DNA from: Paenibacillus harenae DSM 16969
GTDB lineage: Bacteria; Bacillota; Bacilli; Paenibacillales; Paenibacillaceae
Length of the DNA: 64,000 nucleotides
Assembly (NCBI RefSeq): GCF_000422465.1
Contig: NZ_KE383842.1
Span: 227,040 to 291,039, forward strand
Direction: 5' to 3'
In this document: positions 53,900 to 63,329 of the stretch, one piece after another
Layout of the letters: every line of letters starts with the position of its first letter
How positions within the stretch are numbered: the stretch's first letter is position 1
Made by a program: the position numbers and the translations under genes
Notes under the pieces: model-generated
Database searches by the model: none
What the model was told of the DNA's origin: nothing
Seen by the model: only the letters and a program-made list of their open reading frames with translations

Positions 53900-54778
53900 A
53901 TGACCAAGAGTGATCGGAGAACAGCTCTATTGTTCTTTTCACCGGCTGCCGTTTTCATGGTTCTATTTTTCGTTTATCCCATGTTTCTTCTGGCAAGAGA
54001 CAGTCTGTTCGATTCCAAAACCGGTACACAATTTGTCGGCGCAGAAAATTACGTCACTGCTTTAACTTCGGCCCGTTTCTATCACTCTCTTTACAATACT
54101 ATCGTTTTTGTAATTGGAGCGGTGTCGATCGAGCTCGTGCTCGGATTAATTCTGGCGCTGCTGTTAAGCACGGGTTTCAAAGGCAGTCATTTTGCGCGTA
54201 CGTTATTTTTAAGTCCGCTTATGATCGCACCGCTTGTCTGCGGTTTAATTTGGAAGTTCATGCTCAACGATCAATTCGGAATTCTTAATTCATTTCTTTT
54301 CAAGATGGGTATCATTGACAGCCCGCAGAGCATCTTGTGGTTATCAGACGAAAGATTTGCGCTACTGTCCTGCATGATAGCAGATATCTGGCTGACTACG
54401 CCGTTTATGATGCTGATCCTGCTGGCAGGCATACAAGGCATACCCGAAAGTCTGTACGAAGCAGCGCACATTGACGGAGCGAATAAGAGCCAATGTTTCT
54501 GGCGTATTACACTGCCTTGTCTTCGTCCGGTCATCGTCGTCGCCGTCCTGATAAGAATGATTGATGCGGCACGCTCGTTTGATATCATTTGGGTGTTGAC
54601 CCAAGGCGGCCCTAACTTCTCCTCTTCCCTTCTGAGCACGATGATCTATAACACGATGGCTCGTTATAATCAGGTTGGATATTCCAGTGCGCTTGCCATA
54701 TTATTTATGGTCGCGTTAATGTCAATTTGCGGGTTTTTCATGATGCGGTTGTGGAATCCGAACAAGAAAGCAGTATGA
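53900..54778 (+). CDS. Sugar ABC transporter permease, locus 2 (MalF type)
   Basis: 292 residues, six membrane segments, EAA loop ESLYEAAHIDGANKSQCFWR near residue 190. The start ATG follows AAGGATGTGAC. It is the first of the permease pair; the next gene starts 16 bases downstream. Like the others it has no dedicated ATPase. Confidence 0.9.
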   Translation: MTKSDRRTALLFFSPAAVFMVLFFVYPMFLLARDSLFDSKTGTQFVGAENYVTALTSARFYHSLYNTIVFVIGAVSIELVLGLILALLLSTGFKGSHFARTLFLSPLMIAPLVCGLIWKFMLNDQFGILNSFLFKMGIIDSPQSILWLSDERFALLSCMIADIWLTTPFMMLILLAGIQGIPESLYEAAHIDGANKSQCFWRITLPCLRPVIVVAVLIRMIDAARSFDIIWVLTQGGPNFSSSLLSTMIYNTMARYNQVGYSSALAILFMVALMSICGFFMMRLWNPNKKAV

Positions 54779-54794
54779 CACAGGGGGTTATCAA

Positions 54795-55637
54795 ATGACT
54801 ACGTTCACCAAACAAAGATTAACGGTAAGCTCCATGGTAATCCTGCTTTTAACGGGATTGTTTGTGCTTGCCTTCTTGCTTCCTTACGTTTATTTAATAA
54901 TGACTTCCCTGAAAGAATCAGCTGAAGTTATTTCATCTACCCCGACCTTAATTCCTAGTGTATTCACATTGGAAAATTACCGGACGATGTTTGATTTACT
55001 TCCGATTGCAAAATATTTTGGCAACAGCTTTTTTACCGCAATTTCTAGTACCGTAATAAGTGTATTTCTCGGATCGCTCGCCGCATACGGCCTGTCCCGG
55101 TTTTCCTCCCGTTTGGGTAATATGTTTTTATTGCTGACCCTCGGCGTGCGGATGGTGCCTTTAATCAGCGTGGCGGTTCCGATGTACGGAATTATAAACC
55201 AATTGGGCCTATACGATACGAAATTCGCTTTGATCCTTGTGTATACAAGCATTAACATTCCATTCGTGATTTGGATGATGATCGGATTTTTTGATGGATT
55301 GCCAAAGGAGCTGGATGAGTCGGCTCGCGTGGATGGCTGCAGCAGGCTAGGTGCGTTTATAAAGATTATTCTGCCCGTTTCCCTGCCCGGCTTGGCAACA
55401 ACCTCCATCTTTTGTTATATGCTTTCGTGGAACGATTTTTTGATGGCATTGATGATGACCAGTACATCTGCTAAAACGATGCCTGTCGGTCTTTCCGAAT
55501 TTTTGGGCGCGTATAATCTTGATTTGGGGCCTATGACGGCAGCGGCTGTCTGTTTCAGTTTACCGGTTATGATTTTCTCCATAATGATTCAAAAGTATAT
55601 TGTAAGCGGCATGACGATGGGAGCAGTAAAGGAATGA
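54795..55637 (+). CDS. Carbohydrate ABC transporter permease, locus 2 (MalG type)
   Basis: 280 residues with six helices and the EAA loop ELDESARVDGCSRLGAFIKI near residue 175. The ending YIVSGMTMGAVKE is typical. A small hairpin (CGGAAT/ATTCCG, 55647-55664) lies between this gene and GH91, with no terminator, so the hydrolase is co-transcribed with the importer. The substrate is inferred from GH91 to be an inulin-derived fructose disaccharide anhydride. Confidence 0.9.
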   Translation: MTTFTKQRLTVSSMVILLLTGLFVLAFLLPYVYLIMTSLKESAEVISSTPTLIPSVFTLENYRTMFDLLPIAKYFGNSFFTAISSTVISVFLGSLAAYGLSRFSSRLGNMFLLLTLGVRMVPLISVAVPMYGIINQLGLYDTKFALILVYTSINIPFVIWMMIGFFDGLPKELDESARVDGCSRLGAFIKIILPVSLPGLATTSIFCYMLSWNDFLMALMMTSTSAKTMPVGLSEFLGAYNLDLGPMTAAAVCFSLPVMIFSIMIQKYIVSGMTMGAVKE

Positions 55638-55718
55638 GTGAAATGCCGGAATTCTAGTATTCCGTTAAGGAAAAGTAGTTTATGAACAAACACACTAAAT
55701 TGATAGGAGAATTTATTT

Positions 55719-57062
55719 ATGGCTAGTAAAAATTATTACGACGTAACAGAGTGGCCTGTCGGTAATCCGTATGAGGATATTGGTGAGGTAATCAATAGCA
55801 TTATAGCAGATATTAAAAGGAGGCAAACGGACACTGATGTGAATAAAGGCGGAAAGCCGGGTGCGGTTATCTATATTCCACCGGGAGATTATCATCTTGG
55901 CAGTCAAGTAGTTATAGACATCAGTTATCTTAAAATTATGGGTTCTGGACACGGGTTTACATCTTCGAGTATTCGTTTTAATACTTCTGAGAATGAATGG
56001 GCGGATTTGCATGAATTGTGGCCGGGAGGAAGTCGCATACTCGTAGATATTCCCCCAGAAGTAAATGACGAGGAATATAAAGGAGCTGCATTTTATGTTG
56101 AACGAAGTGGAAATCCCCGAATAAGTTCGGTAGAGTTTTCTGACTTTTGTATTGATGGTTTGCATTTTATTGAAGATGGTTCAGGAGAAACAAATCCGGA
56201 AAACACATACGCTAACGGGAAAACGGGTATTTATGTTGCAAGTGCTTGTGACTCATTTCGGATTACAGGCATGGGGTTTGTGTATTTAGAGCATGGAATT
56301 ACTATTTATCATGCAGATGCTCTGACTATACATGATAATTTCATAGCTGAATGTGGTAACTGTATAGAACTGCGAGGTTGGGGACAGGCTTCAAAAATAA
56401 CCGATAACTTGATAGGAGCCGGTTTTAAAGGATATTCAATTTACGCTCAAAATTTTGGTGGACTTTTGATTACAGCGAATAATGTTTTTCCACGAGGTGC
56501 GAGCAGTATCTATTTTGATGGTGTGACACGTTCCAGTATCACAAATAATAGACTTCATTCATTTTATCCAGGAATGGTGGTATTCAGGGAAAATTGTTCG
56601 GAAAACTTGGTTTCTTCAAATCACTTTTTACGTGACCATGAACCGTGGACTCCTTTTCTGGGAATAGACAATGGTTTAGATGATTTGTATGGTCTCCTCT
56701 ATATGAGTGGCAATAATAATTCTGTAATTGCTAATCACTTTTCTGAAGGAATTAATACTCAGAACATCAAGCCGGCAGGTGCAACACCTGTAATCATACG
56801 TATTGTTTCGGGTAATGGAAATTATATTTCTAATAATCATGTTGTTGCCAAGGAGGTTCATGCCAAGATAAGTGATTCTTGTTTCTCTGCGCAAGTAGAC
56901 GCTTTGTTGACTACCGAAGCATCAGAGCCGCTTACCGTAACAACAGTATTGGTAGAAAAAGAATCGCTTCAGAATACGATTCTTGATTCGGGAAGTGATG
57001 CACAGGTTGTTATGGACAAGACTGTAAATGCATTCAGAGCCACTCCAACGCCAGGAGCATAA
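55719..57062 (+). CDS. GH91 inulin fructotransferase / difructose-anhydride hydrolase family protein, leaderless
   Basis: 447 residues, right-handed parallel beta-helix. Strong resemblance to inulin fructotransferases: VTEWPVGNPYEDIGEVINSI near the start, AVIYIPPGDYHL, RFNTSENEW, then HDNFIAECGNCIELRGWGQA and RLHSFYPGMVVF. Asp206 and Glu217 have the 11-residue spacing of the catalytic Asp/Glu pair of GH91. Fructotransferases that act on inulin are secreted, but here there is no signal peptide and an ABC importer precedes the gene. This fits the cytoplasmic difructose-anhydride-III hydrolase described in Arthrobacter, which opens the anhydride to inulobiose. GGAGAATT precedes the ATG. Confidence 0.88.
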   Translation: MASKNYYDVTEWPVGNPYEDIGEVINSIIADIKRRQTDTDVNKGGKPGAVIYIPPGDYHLGSQVVIDISYLKIMGSGHGFTSSSIRFNTSENEWADLHELWPGGSRILVDIPPEVNDEEYKGAAFYVERSGNPRISSVEFSDFCIDGLHFIEDGSGETNPENTYANGKTGIYVASACDSFRITGMGFVYLEHGITIYHADALTIHDNFIAECGNCIELRGWGQASKITDNLIGAGFKGYSIYAQNFGGLLITANNVFPRGASSIYFDGVTRSSITNNRLHSFYPGMVVFRENCSENLVSSNHFLRDHEPWTPFLGIDNGLDDLYGLLYMSGNNNSVIANHFSEGINTQNIKPAGATPVIIRIVSGNGNYISNNHVVAKEVHAKISDSCFSAQVDALLTTEASEPLTVTTVLVEKESLQNTILDSGSDAQVVMDKTVNAFRATPTPGA

Positions 57063-57280
57063 ATAACTTTCACTACGTAGGTTGCTGATAATATCAGCCT
57101 GTTGTGCTATCGTGCAGGTATGCTTAATCAGTTACTCCATATCGATTTCATTCAATGCGAAATATACCAATGTTTGTTTTAATATTTTTGGTAGATTTGT
57201 TTTGTAATAGTGCAATGAGCACATTCGTAGATTTTGGCAATATGGTAGATTTAAGGTAAAAAATAATGGAGTGAAGATTG

Positions 57281-59038
57281 ATGAGACGACGGTTTATGCT
57301 TTTCGTTTGTGCCTTTCTGTTGCTGACGATGCTTGTACCTTTTCAGGCAACTGCCGCGGACTCCGGTTCCGCGGTGGTAGCAGAGAATACAATGGTTGAT
57401 CCTTCTTCAGTAATTCCGGTAGATAACGTGGAAGGAACGATCTTGGATTTCGACGATACCCGAACCCTTTACAAAGGAATCGATGACAAGGTGCGGATCA
57501 AGAATCGCACGGACGGGACGGAAACCATCATCTATGATGCTCCCTATAATTATCTGGGCAAGTCGCTGCTGACACCTGCAGGTGCAGTGGTGAATGTCTA
57601 TACAGGCCATGACTATGGCGAACTGTTCCTGTGGTATTCCGGTCAACTTAAGGCTACGGGTGTCGAAACCTTCTCGGGCTATGGCTCGGAGCATTCTACT
57701 GTCCAAACCGACGGAAAATTTGCTTTCTCTGATTGGACAGGAGATTTGATCGATACCGAAACCGGGGAGATCCGCAATTTCGGAAGAGTGGGCTATGCCG
57801 CGCTGGCTGCGGACGGCAGCCTGGTCGCCGCTAATAACGAGGGAATTATCCTATTTCAGCCCGATGGTACAAGCAGGCAGCTAATCAAAACCAGCCTCGA
57901 ATATCCATCGCCCGTGTTTGACGGAAAGACTGTGCTTCTGAACACCAATAGCCGCGATATATTGAAATATGCGGACGGTTCTCTTACAATGATCAGTAAA
58001 TCCTCGTACTATGATGACACCACCAGCCCGCATTCTGATTTCGAGATCGATCAGGGCTGGATCGCATACACAAAGCCCGCATCGAGCGGTCGCAGACAAA
58101 TATTCTTGGAATCTCCGCAGGGAACTGTGACCCAAGTGACATATTTCAACGGAAATTCGAAAATCCGTGCTTTGAACAAACACGGAACTTTGGCGATCAC
58201 GTACAATAGCGAACTGTATATGTACCATCCTGGAGATAAGGAACCGAAGAAACTTACGTCCGACAGTTATTATCATTTGGCTCCCTCTTATCACAACGGC
58301 ACATGGTACCAAGCGGTCGAGGGTACTCTGTTCCTTCTAAACTACGGCCCGACTGTACCCGGGGACACTACCGCACCTCAGTGGCCGGGGACTGATGCAC
58401 TGAGCGTCGCAGATGTAACGTATCACAGTGCGTTGCTGAATTGGCAGCCGGCTACGGATGAAACGGGTGTAGAGAAGTACTTGGTATACCAAGACAATAC
58501 GCTGCTGGATACCCTGAACAGGGATGTGAACAGCTATAACGTGAAGGGGCTGTCTCCAAATTCGTCCTACCTCTTTTCACTGGTCGCCGTGGATGCCGCC
58601 GGCAACCTAAGTGTGAAACAAGAAGTGACGGTCACTACTGCAGCATATCCGGCTCCCGGCTCTTTTCAGCTTTCCGACTCCAAAACTTATTCGGATGGTT
58701 GGTACAATTATGAGTATTCGTTATATTACGGGTACATTTCATCCTCAGGACAAGAGTTGAGTGGATCTTGGAGCCCCCCTGAAGGTTTCCATGGAGTCGT
58801 TAAGGTCTCCATGGCTTCCCCGGAAGGGGAAGATTATGACCTTAGTCTGGAGACCGTGGGCGAGGGTAACCAATTGCCGGAAGATACGACGTTACTCACA
58901 AGCGGCACCGAGTACAGTGCTGCCGAGGTGCCCAGTGGTTACAGAGCGGAGTGGAGAGTTAAGGGACATACGGGCAATGATTATAGTCCGGATAAGAAAG
59001 TTTTCGTTTATGTGTATATCAGATATGACAATCACTGA
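57281..59038 (+). CDS. Secreted propeller-like protein with fibronectin type III domain
   Basis: About 585 residues. Signal peptide ending near QATAAD (about 25). Residues 60-360 consist of repeated beta strands resembling a propeller (LDFDDTRTLYKGIDDKVRIK, GWIAYTKPASSGRRQIFLES, THGTLAITYNSELYMYH-type). A fibronectin type III domain follows at about 365-455 (APQWPGTDALSVADVTYHSA, AVDAAGNLSVKQEVTV), then a unique beta domain. No catalytic motif is visible. GGAGTG precedes the ATG at 57281. It sits between the GH91 operon and a YesM/YesN pair and may be a surface sugar-binding or sensor accessory protein. The 215 bases before it hold no gene. Confidence 0.75.
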   Translation: MRRRFMLFVCAFLLLTMLVPFQATAADSGSAVVAENTMVDPSSVIPVDNVEGTILDFDDTRTLYKGIDDKVRIKNRTDGTETIIYDAPYNYLGKSLLTPAGAVVNVYTGHDYGELFLWYSGQLKATGVETFSGYGSEHSTVQTDGKFAFSDWTGDLIDTETGEIRNFGRVGYAALAADGSLVAANNEGIILFQPDGTSRQLIKTSLEYPSPVFDGKTVLLNTNSRDILKYADGSLTMISKSSYYDDTTSPHSDFEIDQGWIAYTKPASSGRRQIFLESPQGTVTQVTYFNGNSKIRALNKHGTLAITYNSELYMYHPGDKEPKKLTSDSYYHLAPSYHNGTWYQAVEGTLFLLNYGPTVPGDTTAPQWPGTDALSVADVTYHSALLNWQPATDETGVEKYLVYQDNTLLDTLNRDVNSYNVKGLSPNSSYLFSLVAVDAAGNLSVKQEVTVTTAAYPAPGSFQLSDSKTYSDGWYNYEYSLYYGYISSSGQELSGSWSPPEGFHGVVKVSMASPEGEDYDLSLETVGEGNQLPEDTTLLTSGTEYSAAEVPSGYRAEWRVKGHTGNDYSPDKKVFVYVYIRYDNH

Positions 59039-59072
59039 AGATTATTACTCTGATTACGATAACTTAATGATC

Positions 59073-59101
59073 GGCCGCGGGATCGCCCGTGGCCTTCTTT
59101 G
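59073..59101 (+). terminator. Terminator after the secreted protein gene
   Basis: GGCCGCGGG-ATCG-CCCGTGGCC, a 9-bp stem with one mismatch, followed by TTCTTTG. Confidence 0.65.
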
Positions 59102-59186
59102 TACCGATTTGGCGATAAGACCGGACGCAGATCTTCGGTACTCAACTTGAAACTAAAACACCACAGAGAGTGAAGGTGATGGACGA

Positions 59187-61019
59187 ATGATCGGCATGAA
59201 CCGAGGCTTTCTAAATAACATGATGCGCTTCTTGCTGCTTCGCGATCAGCCCCTCATGATCAAATTGACGATATACTCCGCCCTGCTGGTCATATTTCCC
59301 ATGATGATGGTCGGAATGATTTCTTACCGGGAGACCTCCCGAACGCTAGAGAACGAAGCCAAACAGTACAGCTGGCAAATAATCGATCAAGTCAAAAATT
59401 ACGTTGAGGATTATTTTCGCGGCTTCGAGATCAGTACATTGAAAATCGTAAATCATCCGGATACCGTTACTTTTTTAAAGCTGAAAACGCTTGAAGAAGT
59501 GAATGACGCCAATATCGTTCCGGACGTGCGCGGCGTGCTGAAAAATTCGGCCTACTCGCAATCGGACGTCATCAATATAACATTGATCCTGGACCGGATT
59601 CAAACGATTAATTCGGCTGTGCAAGCAGGCGTGTCAACGGTTTGGGGAATCGAGGAAGAGTACTGGTACGATCATATACCGGTCACGGGCCGCCCGAAGG
59701 TATACAGCCGGGTTGTTCAAATGAACGGCAAAGAAGAGCCCGTCATATCGGTTGTCAAACGCATTGCAAATCCGCAGACGCTTCAGCCCTTCGGGATGCT
59801 TGTTATCGATGTAAATTATAAGCGCTTACATGATGTAGCCCGGAAAGTGAAGCTTGGCGAAGCAGGACAAGGGTTTCTATTTATTCTGGATGAGCGGGGA
59901 TATATCGTCTATCATCCGGACATGAGCCTGATCGGCAAGAAGGCGGATACCGGAATTATTCAGGCGATCGGCAGCGAGAAGAGCGGATCTTTTGTTACGG
60001 AAGCGGACGGGTCCAGAACACTGCAGACGTTCAGCCGCAGTGAATCCTTGCAATGGCAGGTCGTCACCTCCATACCGTATGAAGCGTTGATGCGCAGCAG
60101 CAGGGAGCATATCGGCGGAATGATTTTTGGAACTACCGCGATTTTTATGGCCATAGCGCTTGTCCTTAGCGTCACCCTGGCTGCAAGCTTGGTAAGACCG
60201 ATCCGAAAGCTGTATCAAAATATGAGAAGAGTCGAGAACGGGGACTTTAAATGGAGGCTTCCCGTCGAAACGGCGGATGAAATCGGCAAGCTTTCTAACG
60301 GCTTCAATACGATGGTTGACCGTCTCTCCCAACTGCTTGAGGAGGTCTATTTCTCGAAGCTGAGGGAAACGGAGATGCACCTCAGACAGAAGGAAACGGA
60401 GCTCAAAATGCTTCAAGCGCAAATCAATCCGCATTTCCTCTATAATTCCTTAGATACGATCCGCGGCATGGCGCTTGAACATGATATGGAAGAAATCGGC
60501 TCAATGGCTGCGGCCTTGGCCCGATTATTACGGTATAACGTGAAAGATACGGGCGTCAATGTTACCGTTCAGGAGGAAGTTGATATCGTCAAAATCTACT
60601 TGCGCATTCAGCAATTCCGCTTTGAAGAGAGGCTGGAATACGAATTCGATGTGCCGGATTGGGCGCTGAGGCAGCAGATTACCAAATTCACACTTCAACC
60701 GATCGTCGAGAATTGCATCGTTCACGGCATGGAACGAAATGCGGGCATAACCCGAATCCGGATATCGGTCCGGCCGCTCGCGGATGATTGGTTCGAGGTG
60801 CTTGTCACCGATAACGGACCCGGGATCCCGCCGGAGACGCTTGAACAGCTGCGGCGCCGATTAGACGAAGATAAGCCGTCCGAAGAGTCGCATATCGGAA
60901 TGATGAACGTACAACACCGCATCCGTCATGTGTGTGGAGAGCCGTACGGGTTGAAAATTACCAGCATGGAAGGCGAAGGGACAGAGGTAAGGATCATGCT
61001 GCCATATCATCCGCAATAG
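59187..61019 (+). CDS. YesM-type sensor histidine kinase
   Basis: 610 residues. Helix at about 25-45, external dCache-like sensor domain (TLEEVNDANIVPDVRGVLKN, GFLFILDERGYIVYHPD), second helix at about 310-330, HAMP (RRVENGDFKWRLPVETADEI), then a His_kinase domain with phospho-acceptor box LQAQINPHFLYNSLDTIRGM and HATPase (QPIVENCIVHGMER, VTDNGPGIP). This family controls AraC-type response regulators of polysaccharide-utilisation operons. AAGGTGA is 8 bases before the ATG. The partner regulator begins 13 bases after its stop. Confidence 0.92.
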   Translation: MIGMNRGFLNNMMRFLLLRDQPLMIKLTIYSALLVIFPMMMVGMISYRETSRTLENEAKQYSWQIIDQVKNYVEDYFRGFEISTLKIVNHPDTVTFLKLKTLEEVNDANIVPDVRGVLKNSAYSQSDVINITLILDRIQTINSAVQAGVSTVWGIEEEYWYDHIPVTGRPKVYSRVVQMNGKEEPVISVVKRIANPQTLQPFGMLVIDVNYKRLHDVARKVKLGEAGQGFLFILDERGYIVYHPDMSLIGKKADTGIIQAIGSEKSGSFVTEADGSRTLQTFSRSESLQWQVVTSIPYEALMRSSREHIGGMIFGTTAIFMAIALVLSVTLAASLVRPIRKLYQNMRRVENGDFKWRLPVETADEIGKLSNGFNTMVDRLSQLLEEVYFSKLRETEMHLRQKETELKMLQAQINPHFLYNSLDTIRGMALEHDMEEIGSMAAALARLLRYNVKDTGVNVTVQEEVDIVKIYLRIQQFRFEERLEYEFDVPDWALRQQITKFTLQPIVENCIVHGMERNAGITRIRISVRPLADDWFEVLVTDNGPGIPPETLEQLRRRLDEDKPSEESHIGMMNVQHRIRHVCGEPYGLKITSMEGEGTEVRIMLPYHPQ

Positions 61020-61031
61020 GGGGAAGAAACG

Positions 61032-61787
61032 ATGGATTATCGTCTTATGTTGGTAGAGGATGAGAAGTGGGTGCGGGTCGCGTTAAAGAAGGTCATTGAG
61101 AAGGCGGAGCTTCCGGTACAAGTGGTGCACGAGGCGTCCAACGGCATGGAGGCCCTGGATTGGTTAAGGTGCAATGAAGCGGATCTTGTCTTGACGGATA
61201 TCCTGATGCCGGTGATGGACGGACTTACTCTTCTGGAAGAGCTCCAAGCGAACGGCTTCGGCGCAAACGTCGTCATGATAAGCGGGCACGACGATTTCAA
61301 GTATGCGCAGCAAGCGCTGCGGAAAGGCGCATTCGATTATTTATTAAAGCCGGTTGAGAAGAAAGAGCTGGGAGCATGTTTGCGCGCCTGGATCAAAAAA
61401 AAAGAAGAAACCGAATCAGGGGAGAAAGCTGCCGCGCCTGAAGTAAATGTGCAAGAGCTGTCTCCGGTGGATCAGGTCATCCATCACATCGAGTCGAACC
61501 GGGTGTACGATATGTCGTCGGCCGAAGCTGCGGAATGGGTTCATCTCAATCCGAGTTACTTTAGCAAGCTATTCAAGCAAACCAAAGGAATGACCTTTAC
61601 GGATTATGTCACGGCGATGAGAATGAGAGATGCGGCAGCGCTCCTGGAGAAGACGTCCTTGCGCGTAACCGAAATCGCCGAAAGACTAGGCTTTACGGAC
61701 CCTGCTTATTTTACAAATACGTTTAAGAAAACGATTGGCCATACGCCGAGCGAATATCGCAAGCTGAGGAGAGAAGCTATGGCTTGA
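61032..61787 (+). CDS. YesN-type response regulator, short form
   Basis: 251 residues: receiver domain (phospho-acceptor Asp56 in LVLTDILMPVMDG, Lys in YLLKPVEKKE) joined by a linker of about 20 residues to an AraC helix-turn-helix pair (AEWVHLNPSYFSKLFKQTKG, VTEIAERLGFTDPAYFTNTF). Most YesN regulators have a long middle region and reach 350-540 residues; this one lacks it. It should act on sugar-uptake genes in response to the kinase just upstream, possibly the secreted protein gene or an operon outside the window. GGGGGAAG precedes the ATG. Confidence 0.92.
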   Translation: MDYRLMLVEDEKWVRVALKKVIEKAELPVQVVHEASNGMEALDWLRCNEADLVLTDILMPVMDGLTLLEELQANGFGANVVMISGHDDFKYAQQALRKGAFDYLLKPVEKKELGACLRAWIKKKEETESGEKAAAPEVNVQELSPVDQVIHHIESNRVYDMSSAEAAEWVHLNPSYFSKLFKQTKGMTFTDYVTAMRMRDAAALLEKTSLRVTEIAERLGFTDPAYFTNTFKKTIGHTPSEYRKLRREAMA

Positions 61788-62115
61788 GGACTTTATTGGC
61801 CGAAAGCTATAATTTGGATAACGTTTTTGTGTTTCACAAGTCAAAGCGCGTCAGCGTCGAGCGCAACCGCTTACCGGGAACTGGTCAATTATTGCGCCAT
61901 TGTTTTCTCTACGATTCCTCGCGCAATTTGAGTCAAATCTGATCACGCGCAAGCCCGAGCCGGAGAAGCAGCGTCTTCAGCTGCTGCGCGTGTTCGATCA
62001 CCGCAAACGCTTGGGAGAGGTTGAAATGCAGTGGATCAAGGACGAAATCGAGCGAGTCAAGACGCAGCCGGATGAAGGGGTGGAAGATTTTTCATAATTC
62101 CTAAGGAGGGAGATT
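61788..62115 (+). other. Intergenic stretch with coding-like remnants
   Basis: Two overlapping plus-strand frames look protein-like but lack starts and ribosome binding sites. One (to about 61940) reads ESYNLDNVFVFHKSKRVSVE. The other (61900-62097) reads RFLAQFESNLITRKPEPEKQ, LLRVFDHRKRLGEVEMQWIK, DEIERVKTQPDEGVEDFS and stops. I do not recognise them; a decayed gene with a frameshift is the likely explanation. Confidence 0.4.
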
Positions 62116-63264
62116 ATGGAGCGATTATGGACAAAATCCTTTATTCAAATGACGCTGGGGATGTTGGTCTTATTTACGGGATTTTATCTGCTCTTGCCCA
62201 CGCTGCCTCTTTTTATTAAAGACATGGGCGGCACGGAGTCGCAGGTAGGGCTTGCCGCAGGGGCATTTACTTTAACGGCGGTCGTCTTTCGACCAGTCAT
62301 TGGGGGGTTGCTGGATCGTTACGGCAGAAGGCCGTTCATCATAGGGGGGCTTCTGCTGTTCGTCCTCTCGATGTATCTTTATAATTGGGTAAGCACGATC
62401 GCCGTTTTGCTTGCCTTGCGCGTGCTGCATGGCGCCAGCTGGGCTTTGTCGACGACTGCCGTCAGCACCTCGATCACTGATATTATACCGGCGACGCGCC
62501 GCGGCGAGGGCATGGGGTGGTTCGGCATGGCGATGACAGTCGCCATGGCGATAGGGCCGGCGCTCGGAATAGCGGTGCTTGGCGACGGGGCTTATCACAG
62601 CTTGTTTTGGCTCGCGACGGGTTTATCTTTTGCCGCGCTTCTGCTCGTTTATTTAACCCCTGTCCCCGAACATCCCAAACCGGAATCGAGGAAAATCGTA
62701 TTATTCGAAAAATCCGTATTTCCGCTTACCGTCGCTCTCTTCTTTTTATCCGTCGCCTACGGCGGAATCACGACGTTTTTGCCGTTGTTCGGAGCTTCGA
62801 TCCAGGTGAACCCAGGTACGTTCTTCTTCGTCTATGCTTTGGCGCTGACGCTGGCAAGGCCGATTGCAGGCAAGCTGTCCGATCGGCTCGGCGAGGCTAA
62901 CGTCATCCTGCCCGGACTTATCGTTACCGTATTATCGCTTGTGGTATTGAGTTTCTCGGAAGGTCTGGTCGGCGTAGTCGTCGCCGCCGTTCTGTACGGG
63001 ATCGGGTTCGGTTCCGCGCAACCGGCTCTGCAAGCAGCGAATCTAAGGTTGGCGCCTCCCGATAAAAGGGGAGTCGCCAGCGCTTCTTTCATGACCGCGT
63101 TCGATCTCGGCATCGGACTCGGCTCGATCATTCTCGGCTGGGTTTCGCAATATACGGGTTACAAGGTGCTGTTCATTGTCTGCGCGGGCTCCGTGCTCGT
63201 ATCCGCCATTGTATTCATCACCTTTGTCAGTCGAAGACTGCACCGCATATACGATCCGTCCTAA
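62116..63264 (+). CDS. Major facilitator superfamily transporter
   Basis: 382 residues with 12 membrane segments. MFS signatures: FRPVIGGLLDRYGRRPFIIG between helices 2 and 3 and LARPIAGKLSDRLGEANVIL between helices 8 and 9. Similar in plan to drug or sugar efflux permeases of the YitG/AraJ type; substrate unknown. AAGGAGGG stands 6 bases before the ATG. Its stop is 65 bases before the DUF4180 gene on the same strand. Confidence 0.9.
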   Translation: MERLWTKSFIQMTLGMLVLFTGFYLLLPTLPLFIKDMGGTESQVGLAAGAFTLTAVVFRPVIGGLLDRYGRRPFIIGGLLLFVLSMYLYNWVSTIAVLLALRVLHGASWALSTTAVSTSITDIIPATRRGEGMGWFGMAMTVAMAIGPALGIAVLGDGAYHSLFWLATGLSFAALLLVYLTPVPEHPKPESRKIVLFEKSVFPLTVALFFLSVAYGGITTFLPLFGASIQVNPGTFFFVYALALTLARPIAGKLSDRLGEANVILPGLIVTVLSLVVLSFSEGLVGVVVAAVLYGIGFGSAQPALQAANLRLAPPDKRGVASASFMTAFDLGIGLGSIILGWVSQYTGYKVLFIVCAGSVLVSAIVFITFVSRRLHRIYDPS

Positions 63265-63329
63265 TGGTTTCAATAACGGATAATGTGATAGAATTTACCA
63301 ATAGATATTTGATGACTAGGAGGGCGATT

